63,033 nt of DNA from Frankia sp. AgB32 (GTDB lineage: Bacteria > Actinomycetota > Actinomycetes > Frankiales > Frankiaceae): positions 58,042-121,074 of the forward strand of contig NZ_JALKFX010000002.1 in the NCBI RefSeq assembly GCF_023243045.1, given 5' to 3'. The notes beneath the pieces were generated by a model, which saw only the letters and a program-made list of their open reading frames with translations, was not told the DNA's origin and searched no databases. Both the position numbers and the translations under genes were made by a program. Shown here piece by piece: positions 1-8,730 of the stretch. Position 1 is the stretch's first letter. Every line of letters starts with the position of its first letter.

Positions 1-86
1 GGTGTTGTCGTGCCCGGGCGGGGGGGGGCGGCGGCGGGGGCGGCCGCTCGGCGGCGCGGCCCCACGGCCGTCCGGAGAAGCGAGGC

Positions 87-881
87 TCACCAACCGCCGG
101 CGGGGCTGCCCGGCGTGCGCGGGCCGCCGAGGTCCGGCTCGTCGCTGTAGGCCTGGCTGCGAGCCGAGTCGCCGGACGTGGGCGGCTCGGTGTAGCCCGC
201 CTCGTCCCCGAACTCCCGTCCGCCAGCCGGGGTGCCGTAACCCGGACCGCCAGCCGGGGTGCCGTAACCCGGACCGCCAGCCGGGGTGTCGTAACCCCGT
301 CCGCCGGCCGGTGTGCCGTAGCCCTCGCCACCGGCGGGCGCGTCGTGCCCCTGGCCACCGGCGGGGGTGCCGTGACCCTGGTTGCCGGCGGGGGCGTCGA
401 ACTGCTGGGCGCCGCCGGCAGCGTCCGGGCGGGGCACCTCGCCGCGCCAGGCGCCGGTCTCGGTCTGCCGCTCTTCGATGAAGGACTTGAACCGGCGCAG
501 GTCGGCCTTGACCCGGCGGTCGTCAGCGCCGAGGACGGCGCCGGCCTTCTCGGCGAACCCCTCGGGCTGCCAGTCCATCTGCACGGTGACCCGGGTGTCG
601 TCGGCCGAGATCCGGTGGAAGGTCACCACGCCGGCGTGCTGCGAGCCGCCGGTGCTCTTCCAGGCGACCCGCTCGTCGGGAAGCTGTTCGGTGATGGCCG
701 CGTCGAACTCGCGCTCCTGGCCGCCGACCTTGATCTTCCAGTGGGTGTGCGTGTTGTCGAGCTGCGCGATGGACTCGACGCCGTCCATGAAGTTGGGGAA
801 GGACTCGAACTGCGTCCACTGGTTGTACGCGGTGCGGATCGGAACATGGACGTCGATCGATTCCTGGACCGTGGTTGCCAT
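87..881 (-). CDS. SRPBCC-family protein with glycine/proline repeat tail
   Basis: The first ~150 residues read as a START/SRPBCC (polyketide cyclase/dehydrase-like) ligand-binding fold, with the pattern IDVHVPIRTAYNQW, FPNFMDGVESI and the closing helix FKSFIEERQ. The rest is a low-complexity tail built from about seven copies of a seven-residue unit of the type GYGTPAGG. The ATG at 881 is preferred over an upstream GTG because AGGAGG precedes it at normal spacing. The family binds hydrophobic ligands; no substrate can be inferred here. The repeat tail is probably disordered. It stands alone on the minus strand. Confidence 0.8.
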   Translation of the reverse strand: MATTVQESIDVHVPIRTAYNQWTQFESFPNFMDGVESIAQLDNTHTHWKIKVGGQEREFDAAITEQLPDERVAWKSTGGSQHAGVVTFHRISADDTRVTVQMDWQPEGFAEKAGAVLGADDRRVKADLRRFKSFIEERQTETGAWRGEVPRPDAAGGAQQFDAPAGNQGHGTPAGGQGHDAPAGGEGYGTPAGGRGYDTPAGGPGYGTPAGGPGYGTPAGGREFGDEAGYTEPPTSGDSARSQAYSDEPDLGGPRTPGSPAGGW

Positions 882-1036
882 GGTGCCTCCTGCCTCGTCG
901 CGAGATGCAGTCAGGACGCTCATCCCCGGGCCGCCGCCCCTAACACACCCGTCTCGTGGCGCATCTCCGCCGACGCGGAATCCGGCCCGCGCCGCACTGC
1001 GCCGCCCCCTGTGCCGCCCAGTGCCGCCGAACGGAA

Positions 1037-1879
1037 TCAGCCTGGACGGCGTGCCGTGACGCGGGCGGCCGCCCGCGCGACCGCGGCCTCGGCGAATCCA
1101 CGGATGATCGGATGCGGCCGGCTGGTGTCCGGCCCGAGCTCGGGCTGGAACAGCGTGGCCAGGAAGAAGGGATGGCCGGGCAGTTCCACGATGCGGGCCT
1201 CGCCCGCGTCGTCGACCCCGCTGAACCGCAACCCGTGGGCCAGCAGCGGGCCGACCTGGCTCGGGTTGATCCCGTACGAGCAGAAGTAGCGCTCGACCGT
1301 GCGATCCGCGCCGACAACCCGTTCGGCCAGGGAGTCCCGCGTGATCAGGACGACGCCCTCGTGCCCCTTCAGCGCACAGGCGATCGGCACGATCAACGGG
1401 TCCGGGGCCTGCGGGTCGACCTCGGCGTGGGCGGCCTCCGACAGGCCGCAGACAGCCCGGGCGAACTCCAGCACCGCGTACTGGAGGCCACCACAGGTGC
1501 CGAGAAACGGGATGCCGCGCTCCCGGGCCACCCGGATCGCCGTGAGTGCTCCCCGCTCACTGGCGTACGGGCCACCGGGCACGAGCCAGACGCCGTCGAA
1601 CGCGTCCAGTGCGGCTGTCGCGACCTCGTCCGTCGGGATCCAGTAGGCGTCGAGTGGCAGGCCGTCCCGGCGGCGCAGGGCTTCGAGCAGGTCCGGCACC
1701 CGGCCGTGCGCCGCGACATCGGCGCTGCGGTCGCCGACGAGCGCCACCCGGGCCACCGGCGCGGCGACCCGGACCTCCGCCGCCGGTCGGGGACCGGGCG
1801 GGCGGGACTGCGGCAGAGCCGGGGCGGACGGAAGCGAGCGAAGGCGGCGGGCCGCGGACGGCGGCGTGGGCGACGACAT
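1037..1879 (-). CDS. CTP-synthase-like class I glutamine amidotransferase domain protein
   Basis: A stand-alone amidotransferase of the type related to the C-terminal region of CTP synthase, about 280 residues. The nucleophile elbow is FLGTCGGLQYAV; VPGGPYASERG and ELPGHPFFLATLFQPEL are the other conserved blocks, with the catalytic His in PGHPF. There is no synthase (AMPK-like) domain, so it cannot be PyrG. Some relatives are described as selenoproteins, but here the elbow residue is an ordinary Cys codon. It is divergent from the LysR gene at 1949 with a 69-base gap, so that regulator may control it. The first ~35 residues are low complexity and the start is uncertain. Confidence 0.75.
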   Translation of the reverse strand: MSSPTPPSAARRLRSLPSAPALPQSRPPGPRPAAEVRVAAPVARVALVGDRSADVAAHGRVPDLLEALRRRDGLPLDAYWIPTDEVATAALDAFDGVWLVPGGPYASERGALTAIRVARERGIPFLGTCGGLQYAVLEFARAVCGLSEAAHAEVDPQAPDPLIVPIACALKGHEGVVLITRDSLAERVVGADRTVERYFCSYGINPSQVGPLLAHGLRFSGVDDAGEARIVELPGHPFFLATLFQPELGPDTSRPHPIIRGFAEAAVARAAARVTARRPG

Positions 1880-1948
1880 GCGCTGATGGTCCGGTGGCCG
1901 CCCGTTCAGGTCCAACGATAATTCGCGCACTTCGCATAAGGAACACTG

Positions 1949-2830
1949 ATGAGCGTGGACATCCACCAGTTGCGCACGTTCGTCGAGGTCGCGACCGCCG
2001 GTTCGTTCTCGGCCGCCGCCCGCGCGCTGGGCTACACCCAGTCCGCCGTCTCCCAGCAGGTCGCGGCGCTCGAGGCCGACCTCGGGGTGGTGCTGCTTCG
2101 GCGGCGGCCGACCGTGGCGGTGACGGAGGCCGGCGCCCGGCTGCTCGAGCACGCGGGTCCGCTACTGCTGCGGCTGGCGGCGGCCCGAACCGACGTCGTG
2201 CGGGCCGCGGGCGCACCCACCGAACGCCTGACCGTCGCCGTGCACCCGCTGGGCACCGAGCGGCTCGCCGCCGTCCTCGCGGCGGTGCTGGCCGACCGGC
2301 CCCGACTCGACGTCCGCGTGGTCGCCGCGGGCACCGCCGAGGCGACGACCGGGGTGGCCCGGGGCGAGTTCGACCTGGCCGTCATCGTCGGCCTGGCCAC
2401 CGCCGGTGACCCGTTGCGCCTGCCCGACGTGGGGCCCATCCGGGCGGTGGGGATCGCCGAGGAGACGGCCTGCCTGGCGCTGCCCGCTGATCATCCGCTC
2501 GCCCGGTCGTCCGGTCCACGGCTGGCGGACCTCGTCGACGCCGGCTGGATCGACGCACCCGCTCTCGGCGCAGCGCTGGCGGATCTTCGCGTGGTCACCG
2601 GCGAGCGACGGTTCCGGGCCCGGCTGCGTTACGACGGCACGGATCTCGGCGGCCTGCTCGCGTTGATCGCCGCCGGCCACGGTCTCGGTCTGCTGCCGGC
2701 GCGCGCGCCGCGCTCCGGCGCGACGACCGTGCCGCTGCGCGGGTGCAACCTGGCTTTCCGCGCCGAGCTGGTGCGCACAGGGCGGACGACCCCGGCGGCC
2801 ACGGCCGTCGCCGCGGCCCTGGGCGGGTGA
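1949..2830 (+). CDS. LysR-family transcriptional regulator
   Basis: 293 residues, the usual LysR length. The N-terminal winged helix-turn-helix reads [22 protein letters not shown] then [18 protein letters not shown] (residues ~6-45). It is followed by a periplasmic-binding-like effector domain ([18 protein letters not shown]). AAGGAA precedes the ATG. LysR proteins usually control a divergent neighbour, here the amidotransferase gene at 1037-1879, with the operator expected in the 69-base gap. The effector is unknown. Confidence 0.9.
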   Translation: MSVDIHQLRTFVEVATAGSFSAAARALGYTQSAVSQQVAALEADLGVVLLRRRPTVAVTEAGARLLEHAGPLLLRLAAARTDVVRAAGAPTERLTVAVHPLGTERLAAVLAAVLADRPRLDVRVVAAGTAEATTGVARGEFDLAVIVGLATAGDPLRLPDVGPIRAVGIAEETACLALPADHPLARSSGPRLADLVDAGWIDAPALGAALADLRVVTGERRFRARLRYDGTDLGGLLALIAAGHGLGLLPARAPRSGATTVPLRGCNLAFRAELVRTGRTTPAATAVAAALGG

Positions 2831-3071
2831 CGAACCCGGGCCCGCAGGGGCCGCGCTGACGCCCGGTCGGCGGTGTCCAACCGGACCAGAAGCGGATAGT
2901 GCTGCTCTGGCGCGCGGCCGGCGGGCACGGGGTAGGCTTCAGGTGTTGCTTGTTTCTCGGTGCGTGACCTACGCAGGGAACGGCACGACCAGGCTCCGGA
3001 ACCGGTCGGGGTCTGGTGCGAAGCCGGTAAGCGAAGGACGCCTACCGGGAGCGCGGCAAGGAGAAAGCATC

Positions 3072-3275
3072 GTGGCGCAGGGTACCGTCAAGTGGTTCAA
3101 CGCGGAGAAGGGCTTCGGATTCATCTCCGTCGACGGTGGCGGCCCGGACGTGTTCGTCCACTACTCCTCGATCGTGGCGGACGGCTACAAGTCCCTGGAT
3201 GAGGGCCAGAGCGTCCAGTTCGAGATCGTGCAGGGCCAGAAGGGTCCGCAGGCGGACAACGTCCAGCCCGTCTGA
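3072..3275 (+). CDS. cspA: Cold-shock protein, CspA family
   Basis: 67 residues: a single cold-shock OB-fold with RNP1 (KGFGFI) and RNP2 (VFVHYS), an RNA/ssDNA-binding chaperone. The start is GTG at 3072, with AAGGAG just upstream; the reading frame extends further 5' but that part has no cold-shock homology. About 240 bases separate it from the LysR stop, leaving room for the long regulatory leader typical of csp mRNAs. A strong hairpin (3300-3335) follows. Confidence 0.95.
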   Translation: MAQGTVKWFNAEKGFGFISVDGGGPDVFVHYSSIVADGYKSLDEGQSVQFEIVQGQKGPQADNVQPV

Positions 3276-3299
3276 CCGTCGCACCACCTGAGCTTCGCG

Positions 3300-3335
3300 T
3301 TCGGCGCGTGGCCCCCGCCGGGGTCACGCGCCGAA
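3300..3335 (+). terminator. Hairpin terminator after cspA
   Basis: A perfect 11-base inverted repeat (TTCGGCGCGTG / CACGCGCCGAA) with a GC-rich loop, 25 bases after the cspA stop. There is no long T-run, as is common in GC-rich actinobacteria. It also insulates the promoter at 3342. Confidence 0.75.
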
Positions 3336-3341
3336 ATCGCG

Positions 3342-3376
3342 TTGAGGGTCGGGTAGCCGGCGCAGATACTGCCCCG
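3342..3376 (+). promoter_or_regulatory. Candidate leaderless promoter for the methyltransferase gene
   Basis: TTGAGG at 3342-3347, a 17-base spacer, then GATACT at 3365-3370. The GTG start codon lies at 3377, six bases after the -10, where transcription would begin. There is no ribosome-binding site between them. This geometry implies a leaderless transcript and is repeated at 35113-35125. Confidence 0.5.
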
Positions 3377-4090
3377 GTGCCCACCTTCTCCCAGTTCGAC
3401 CGGCGGGGTTACACCTCCATTGACGTCCGCACCGGCTACGGCGAGTGGTCGGCAACGTACGAGCGGACCGTCGAGGATGTCATGGACCTCGCCCTGCTCG
3501 ACAGACTGAGATCGCCCGCCTGGTCGCAGGTGGCCCGGGCGGCCGATCTCGGTTGCGGCACCGGCCGCACCGGTGCCTGGCTGCGTTCCCGCGGCGTGGT
3601 CGCGGTCGACGGCGTGGACCTGACCCCGCCGATGCTCGCGCTCGCCCGCCGCCGGGGCGCTCACGACCGGCTGATCGAGGCCGACGCGACCGATACCGGG
3701 CTGCCGGCGGCCAGCTACGACCTGGCCGTGTCCTGCCTGATGGACGAGCATCTCGCCGAGCTCACCCCGCTGTATGCGGAGGCCGCCCGACTGACTCGGC
3801 CGAGCGGCCTGTTCGTCCTGGTCGGCTACCACCCACACTTCATGATGATGTCCGGGATGCCCACGCACTACCGCGACGGCACCGGCACTCCGCGGGCGAT
3901 CACGACCCACCTCCACCTGATCAGCGAGCAGGTCGCCGCCGGGCTCGCGGCCGGCTGGTCACTGATCGAGATGCGGGAGAACGTCGTCGACGAGTCCTGG
4001 CTCGAGGTGAAGCCACGCTGGGGCGACTTCCTCGGCCATCCGTTCACCTTCGCCCTGGTCTGGCGGCGGGAGCCGGCCACCGACCGCTGA
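3377..4090 (+). CDS. Class I SAM-dependent methyltransferase
   Basis: About 237 residues. Motif I reads AADLGCGTGRTGAWL, followed by VDLTPPML (motif II acidic) and EADATDTGLP: a Rossmann-fold SAM-binding domain of the UbiE/Methyltransf type. The late motif YHPHFMMMSGMPTHYR is unusually rich in Met and His. GTG at 3377 is chosen because a good -10 lies six bases upstream and no Shine-Dalgarno sequence supports an earlier start. The acceptor substrate is unknown. It appears monocistronic. Confidence 0.85.
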   Translation: MPTFSQFDRRGYTSIDVRTGYGEWSATYERTVEDVMDLALLDRLRSPAWSQVARAADLGCGTGRTGAWLRSRGVVAVDGVDLTPPMLALARRRGAHDRLIEADATDTGLPAASYDLAVSCLMDEHLAELTPLYAEAARLTRPSGLFVLVGYHPHFMMMSGMPTHYRDGTGTPRAITTHLHLISEQVAAGLAAGWSLIEMRENVVDESWLEVKPRWGDFLGHPFTFALVWRREPATDR

Positions 4091-4119
4091 CGCGGCAGCT
4101 GGCGGCGGGAGGCGGTCGG

Positions 4120-4566
4120 TCAGCGCCCCGGCAGCCGGACGACCGTCACGAAGAAGTCATCGATGCTGCGCACGTCGTCGACGAAACGGTCGAAGTCCAC
4201 CGCCTTCGTGACGTAGGCGTTGGCGTGCAGCTGGTAGCTGCGATCGATGTCCTCGACGGCGTCCGACGTCGTGAGCACCACGACCGGTATGCGGCGCAGC
4301 CGCTCGTCCGCCTTGATCTCGGCAAGCACCTCGATGCCGCCACGGCGCGGCAGGTTGAGGTCGAGCAGGACCAGATCGGCCTCGGGCGCGTCGGTGAACG
4401 GCGCCTCGCGCCGCAGAAAGGCCATCGCCTCGATGCCGTCGTTCACGACGTGCAGGACGCCGCCGATCCGGTCGTCGGCGAACGCCTCGCGGGTCATCAG
4501 AACATCCCCCGGATCATCCTCGACCAGCAGAACGTCGAACGAGTGGGCGGGCGGACTCGTCGTCAT
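4120..4566 (-). CDS. CheY-like single-domain response regulator
   Basis: 148 residues forming one receiver domain and nothing else. The acidic pair is in LLVEDDPGD, the phospho-acceptor Asp in LVLLDLNLPRRGG, the switch Thr in VVLTTSD and the Lys in VTKAVDF. The form resembles Rcp1-type regulators paired with phytochrome-like kinases. No histidine kinase is adjacent, so the partner is elsewhere. The start ATG has GAGGTG upstream. There is no output domain, so it probably works by protein-protein contact. Confidence 0.9.
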   Translation of the reverse strand: MTTSPPAHSFDVLLVEDDPGDVLMTREAFADDRIGGVLHVVNDGIEAMAFLRREAPFTDAPEADLVLLDLNLPRRGGIEVLAEIKADERLRRIPVVVLTTSDAVEDIDRSYQLHANAYVTKAVDFDRFVDDVRSIDDFFVTVVRLPGR

Positions 4567-4834
4567 GGAGCACCTCGCGAAGTGGGCGGACCCGCCCGGC
4601 GGGAACGCCTCGTGATCAGGTCGCCGGGGCCCGCGCAGGGGCGTCGGCCGAGGACGAGAGGAGCGGGGGAACGTCCGGCCGGATCGTCCGGCGCAGGCCG
4701 AACGTCTCGCCGGTCGGAGACCGGGACCCGGTTCCCCGGATCGGGGGATATCTGACCGTACGCCGCGGGAACCGGCCTGTCGCCCCCCAAACTGGTGCCG
4801 CGCCGAGGTCGCCGCCCGTCCCGGCCGGCGGTGG

Positions 4835-5247
4835 GTGATTGCCGCCGTTGCCCGCTGGGCAGAGTCAGAACCATGCCGCGGAGCCGACCGAGGACGCGGC
4901 CACGAGCTGCGCCAGCGCATCCCCGCCGTGTACGACGCCTTCGGCGCGCTGCGGGACGCGGCCTTGGCCGACGGCGCCCGGGACGGGCGGACGAAGGATC
5001 TGATCGCGCTGGCCCTGGCCGTGCACTCACAGTGTGAGGACTGCATGGCGGCCCACGCGCGGGCCGCGGTCCGACACGGGGTGAGCGCGCGCAGGCGGCG
5101 GAGGCCATCGGGGTGGCGATCCTGATGTCCGGTGGTCCGGGAACCGCCGACGCCCGCCGCGCGCAGGCCGCTTCGCACCGGGACAACGGCGCCGACCCGG
5201 ACGACGATCACAACCCGCACGCCAGTGACCGCCCAGCACGCCGGTGA
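4835..5247 (+). pseudogene. Carboxymuconolactone decarboxylase/AhpD-like gene, frameshifted
   Basis: The first frame reads IPAVYDAFGALRDAALADG and the redox motif CEDCMAAH of the AhpD-like alkylhydroperoxidase family, then loses homology at HGVSAR. Homology resumes in the next frame as EAIGVAILMSGGPGT, giving the normal C-terminal helix. Restoring one base in the GCGCGC tract near 5087 would join the two parts. The first ~20 residues are also doubtful. It is either a true single-base deletion or a sequencing error in a GC run. AhpD-like proteins use the CxxC pair in thiol-dependent peroxide reduction. Confidence 0.6.
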
Positions 5248-5523
5248 AGGCCCGCACGCCAGTGACGGCCCGCACAGCCATCACGACGACCGGCCGGGCC
5301 AGGAGACCTCCGCGCGGGGGTCGAGTGACCCGGCTGATCCGTTGATTCGGGCCCTCCCAACCGCGAGGTCAGACCGCGTACGCTCGGCTACGCAGGCGCA
5401 GCGCTCCCCCGTGAGCGCCCGCCGGCACCGCTCCGCCGGCAGCGGAGCCAGTGATCATGGATCGCCTGCCGACCAGCCCGGCGACACCGACGTCTGACCG
5501 CACCCGACCATGCCTGGCGCCCC

Positions 5524-6084
5524 GTGTGGAAGCTCGCAGTCCCGGAGCTCGCAGTCCCGGAGGTCACAGTCCCGGAGGTCACAGTCCCGGAGGTCACAGT
5601 CCCGGAGGTCACCACGGACACCCATCGGAACGACTCCATCGACCGCGGCTCCACTCGGCCCGGCGACGCCGACCCGGGTAGTCGGCGCGACATCGCCGGC
5701 CGCGACGACATCGCGGCCCTCGTGACGGCGTTCTACCAGCGGGCTTTCGCGGACCCCGAGCTCGGGCCGGTGTTCATTGACGTCGCCCGCCTCGATCTGC
5801 CGGCGCACCTGCCGGTGATCTGTGACTTCTGGCAGGCGGTGATCTTCCGCGCGGGGACCTACCGGCGCAACGCCTTCGGGGTGCACGCCGACCTGCACGC
5901 GCGCGTCCCGCTCACCGACGAGCTGTTCGCTCGTTGGCTGACCCTCTGGAAGGCCACGGTCGACGAACGGCACCGCGGTCCCAACGCGGACCGGGCCAAG
6001 CTCCAGGCCGACCGGATCGCCGAGTCGATGAGCCGCCGGCTCGCCGCCGCCCCAGCCGCCGAACCGGACCCCGCGGCCCGCTGA
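5524..6084 (+). CDS. Group III truncated haemoglobin with repeat leader
   Basis: About 186 residues. The globin core from residue ~58 reads IAALVTAFYQRAFADPELGPVF, FWQAVIF and NAFGVHADLH, typical of group III (trHbP) globins; the proximal His lies in VHADLH or just after it. Relatives are proposed to handle NO, O2 or ligand chemistry, of interest beside an oxygen-sensitive nitrogenase. The N-terminus contains five VPE-type pentapeptides encoded by a 15-base tandem repeat. GTG at 5524 is the only plausible start, since no ATG or GTG lies between the repeat and the globin, though part of this leader may be untranslated. Confidence 0.75.
   Translation: MWKLAVPELAVPEVTVPEVTVPEVTVPEVTTDTHRNDSIDRGSTRPGDADPGSRRDIAGRDDIAALVTAFYQRAFADPELGPVFIDVARLDLPAHLPVICDFWQAVIFRAGTYRRNAFGVHADLHARVPLTDELFARWLTLWKATVDERHRGPNADRAKLQADRIAESMSRRLAAAPAAEPDPAAR
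5537..5611 (+). repeat. 15-base tandem repeat, five units
   Basis: Five head-to-tail copies of CAGTCCCGGAGGTCA (the first is a variant) inside the start of the truncated haemoglobin gene. In frame they encode VPEVT units. Whole-codon length suggests copy-number change would not break the frame. Confidence 0.9.
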
Positions 6085-6148
6085 CCCGCTGACCCGCGGA
6101 CTGCCGGCCGTGGTCCGGTCCCGCGGCGCCCCGGCCGATCAGGCCGGG

Positions 6149-6589
6149 TCAGGCCCGGCGGCTGGTGTCGAAGTCGGCCCGCGCCCGGCTGATGTCGGCG
6201 GCCGACGCCTCGAACAGGTCGGCGAGGACCCGCAGCTGCGCGGCGACCCGCTCCCCCAGCGGGGTCAGCGAGTACTCGACCCGCGCCGGGATCGTGCTGA
6301 TCACCTCGCGGACGAGGAGCCCGTCGCGCTCCAGGATCTGCAGCGTCCGCGAGAGCATCTTCTCGCTCACGCCCTCCACCCGGCGGCGCAGCGCGTTGAA
6401 ACGGTAGCTGCCCTCGCCAAGCGCGAGCATCGCGAGGATCCCCCACTTGGACCCCACGTCCTCCAGCGCGGCCCGCGAGCTGCAGTGGCGGGCGAACACG
6501 TCGACGACGAGCTCGTCGCTCGGCTCGTCCAGCGCGGGGCCGGGCTCACCCCTCGCCGCGTCCGTATCGGGCCCGGAGTTCATGAGCAC
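6149..6589 (-). CDS. HxlR-family redox/thiol-type repressor
   Basis: 146 residues. The DUF24/HxlR winged helix carries the signature VGSKWGILAMLALGEG, FNALRRRVEGVSEKMLSRTLQILERDGLL and PARVEYSLTPLGERV. The conserved N-terminal Cys in ARHCSSRAALE is where several family members sense quinones, aldehydes or disulfide stress. It is divergent from a quinone reductase-like gene (6671). A 12-base palindrome lies between the two genes, so autoregulation plus control of that gene is likely. An internal ATG two codons in is an alternative start. Confidence 0.9.
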   Translation of the reverse strand: MLMNSGPDTDAARGEPGPALDEPSDELVVDVFARHCSSRAALEDVGSKWGILAMLALGEGSYRFNALRRRVEGVSEKMLSRTLQILERDGLLVREVISTIPARVEYSLTPLGERVAAQLRVLADLFEASAADISRARADFDTSRRA

Positions 6590-6627
6590 AGCCTACGATC
6601 CCACCCGGGACCGGAACCTTTCTGATA

Positions 6628-6639
6628 GTTAGTACTAAC
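6628..6639. promoter_or_regulatory. Palindromic operator between hxlR and qorB
   Basis: GTTAGTACTAAC, a perfect 12-base palindrome in a markedly AT-rich patch, 38 bases before the hxlR start and 31 before the qorB start. It is the only strong dyad in this divergent gap, so it is the likely HxlR binding site. Confidence 0.7.
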
Positions 6640-6670
6640 CATTGGGAACCTAGAACTGGGAGGACGGATC

Positions 6671-7528
6671 ATGACTACGACTGCTGTCACCGGCGCGACG
6701 GGACATCTCGGCCGCCTCGTCATCGACGAGCTGCAGCGGGCCGGGACCGAACCGGCCACGATCGTGGCGATCTCTCGACATCCCGACCGCGCCGCCAAGC
6801 TGGCCGACCGGGGTGTCGTGGTCCGGGCGGCCGACTACTCCGACCCAGCCAGCCTGCCCGCGGCCCTCGCCGGGGTGGACGTGCTCCTGCTCGTCTCCGG
6901 CTCGGAGGTCGGTCGACGCGTCGCCCAGCACACCGCCGTGATCGAGACGGCGGTCGCAACGGGTGTGGGCCGCGTCGTCTACACCAGCGCGCCCCGGGCC
7001 GACGACACCGACCTGTCCCTCGCCGTCGAGCACCGCGGCACCGAGCAGGTGCTGGCCGCCGCGGGCGTGCCCTACACCCTGCTCCGCAACAACTGGTACC
7101 TCGAGAACCACACCGCCCGGTTGGGCGAGTACCTGGCCCAGGGATTCATCCTCGGCGCGGCCGGCGACGGCCGGATCGGCGCTGCCGCCCGAGCCGACCT
7201 GGCCGCCGCCGCAGCGGTCGTGCTGACCAGCGACGGCCACGACAACGCGACCTACGAGCTGGGCGGCCCGCCGTTCACTCTCACCGAGCTGGCAGCGACG
7301 ATCACCGAGGTCACCGGCACACCCGTCACCTACCGCGACGTCTCGGAGGCGGAGCTCATCGCCACCCTCGGCCAGGCCGGGCTGGACGAGGCCACGGCGG
7401 CGTTCGTCGCCGGCATCGACACGTCCATCCGCCATGGCGCGCTGGACCTCGACACCGGTGACCTCGCCCGGCTGCTCGGCCGGCCGGCCGTCACGCTGGC
7501 CGACGCCGTGCGCGCGGCGCAGGTCTGA
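6671..7528 (+). CDS. qorB: NAD(P)H:quinone oxidoreductase 2-like SDR protein (QorB type)
   Basis: 285 residues, an atypical short-chain dehydrogenase/NmrA-like fold. The dinucleotide-binding loop is [35 protein letters not shown] and [12 protein letters not shown] follow the E. coli QorB pattern closely along the whole length. QorB reduces quinones with NADPH. Its pairing with a divergent HxlR regulator matches known redox-stress modules. An AGGACGG-like ribosome-binding site lies upstream. A large hairpin terminates it at 7557. Confidence 0.85.
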   Translation: MTTTAVTGATGHLGRLVIDELQRAGTEPATIVAISRHPDRAAKLADRGVVVRAADYSDPASLPAALAGVDVLLLVSGSEVGRRVAQHTAVIETAVATGVGRVVYTSAPRADDTDLSLAVEHRGTEQVLAAAGVPYTLLRNNWYLENHTARLGEYLAQGFILGAAGDGRIGAAARADLAAAAAVVLTSDGHDNATYELGGPPFTLTELAATITEVTGTPVTYRDVSEAELIATLGQAGLDEATAAFVAGIDTSIRHGALDLDTGDLARLLGRPAVTLADAVRAAQV

Positions 7529-7556
7529 CCGGCCCCCCGTCCGCGGACCGCGCCGC

Positions 7557-7594
7557 GGCCCAGGAAAAACCTGTCCCTGGGTTTTTCCTGGGCC
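7557..7594 (+). terminator. 15-bp-stem hairpin between qorB and fdxA
   Basis: GGCCCAGGAAAAACC (7557-7571) pairs perfectly with GGTTTTTCCTGGGCC (7580-7594) around an eight-base loop. The A/T block sits inside the stem, so either strand gives an A-tract or T-tract. Most simply it is the qorB terminator. Its closeness to the fdxA promoter region leaves a regulatory role open. Confidence 0.75.
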
Positions 7595-7769
7595 CGTAGC
7601 TTGCCGATATCCTTCGCGCGCCGGCGAACGCCAACTTGTTTACGGTTCCTTTACAGCTCTCCCGGTCCATGGGGCCGATGCCCTGTTACGCTTTCCTGGA
7701 AGCCGCAAGCAATGCCGAACCGAGAAGTGCAAACCTCGACCGTACGGGCGATCCGCGGGGAAGGCACTC

Positions 7770-8105
7770 ATGACGTTTGTCGTCACGTCCGCGTGCATTG
7801 ATGTGAAGGACACCGCGTGTGTGGGCGAGTGTCCCGTGGACTGCATCTACGAGGGCGACCGGAAGCTGTACATCCATCCGGACGAGTGCATCGACTGCGG
7901 GGCGTGCGAGACGGCCTGCCCCGTTGAAGCGATCATGAACGCGAAGCTGGTACCGGAGGCGGAGATCGAGTTCATCGCGGACGAGGCGCGCTTCTTCCAC
8001 ACGGTTCTACCAGGGCGGAACACACCCGTCGGCGATCCGGGCGGCGCGGGGAGGCTCGGCCCGGTCCGGGCCGACACCCCCTTCGTCGCGGGGTACGGAC
8101 GCTGA
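7770..8105 (+). CDS. fdxA: Seven-iron ferredoxin (3Fe-4S/4Fe-4S)
   Basis: 111 residues. N-terminal [19 protein letters not shown] and then [16 protein letters not shown] give the FdxA cluster-ligand pattern: one 3Fe-4S or adaptable site and one 4Fe-4S site. The ATG at 7770 follows AAGGCAC. It is a low-potential electron carrier. It points toward the 2-oxoacid:ferredoxin oxidoreductase and nif genes, so it is a candidate carrier of electrons to NifH (inference from context). A 175-base leader and two tandem terminators flank it. The last ~30 residues are less conserved. Confidence 0.93.
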   Translation: MTFVVTSACIDVKDTACVGECPVDCIYEGDRKLYIHPDECIDCGACETACPVEAIMNAKLVPEAEIEFIADEARFFHTVLPGRNTPVGDPGGAGRLGPVRADTPFVAGYGR

Positions 8106-8165
8106 CGGCACAGACCGCCGGCGAAGGCTGACGCGGCCACGGCGTCAGCGGGACCGCCGGCCCAC

Positions 8166-8206
8166 GGCCGGTGCCCAGGACCACCCCCGTCCGGGCACCG
8201 GCCTTT
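8166..8206 (+). terminator. First terminator after fdxA
   Basis: GGCCGGTGCCC (8166-8176) pairs perfectly with GGGCACCGGCC (8193-8203), followed by TTT. It lies 60 bases after the fdxA stop. Confidence 0.75.
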
Positions 8207-8214
8207 CAACGTGA

Positions 8215-8262
8215 AAAAGCCGCCGGCCGGCCGCGATGAAACGCGACCGGCGGGCGGCTTTT
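8215..8262 (+). terminator. Second, tandem terminator after fdxA
   Basis: AAAAGCCGCC pairs with GGCGGCTTTT across a long GC stem and an ATGAAA loop. The A-tract and T-tract make it work on either strand, so it is bidirectional. Confidence 0.8.
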
Positions 8263-8281
8263 CGCCGTGACCGAATTCCAG

Positions 8282-8453
8282 CCGGCACGATGACCAGCCG
8301 TCTGCCTCATTCAGGCGGCACGGCAAATCAACCACCACGCCGCCGCAGCCGACACGACGACTCAACCGGCACGACGGGCTCAACCGGCACGAAAGCGCAG
8401 CCGGCGCGACAACATCGCCGACTCGAAGGAGCAGCCGGCACGAAAGCGCAGCC
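8282..8453. repeat. Imperfect direct repeats with CCGGCACGA core
   Basis: The core CCGGCACGA occurs at about 8282, 8366, 8384 and 8435. CTCAACCGGCACGA is repeated 18 bases apart (8361, 8379). A perfect 19-base unit, CCGGCACGAAAGCGCAGCC, occurs at 8384-8402 and 8435-8453. It has no CRISPR-like regularity. Confidence 0.7.
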
Positions 8454-8730
8454 ACTTCCGGGCACCGCCTTTTCGCGCCATCGCCATCAGGCAGGCGCGA
8501 CCCGGTCCCCATTGCCCGAACGTGCGCGACCACCAACCCTGACAACCGCGGCCACCCACCGACAGCCAAGCCCTCCCGCGTCACACCGCCCCGCGCCCCA
8601 CCGCCCCGCAGCGCGTCGCACCGCCCCGCAGCACGTCGCAGCACGTCGCGTCGCTCCAGCGCAACGCAGCGCAAGGTCACCCTCCGTGGCCCGTCCCGGT
8701 AACAGGTCCGGACCGGCCGCACGGGCAAGC

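Noticed and set aside
1037-1879. Selenocysteine form of the amidotransferase
   Set aside because: The nucleophile position is a Cys codon and no in-frame TGA interrupts the gene.
8282-8453. CRISPR array
   Set aside because: The repeats are short, unevenly spaced and imperfect, and no cas gene is in the window.
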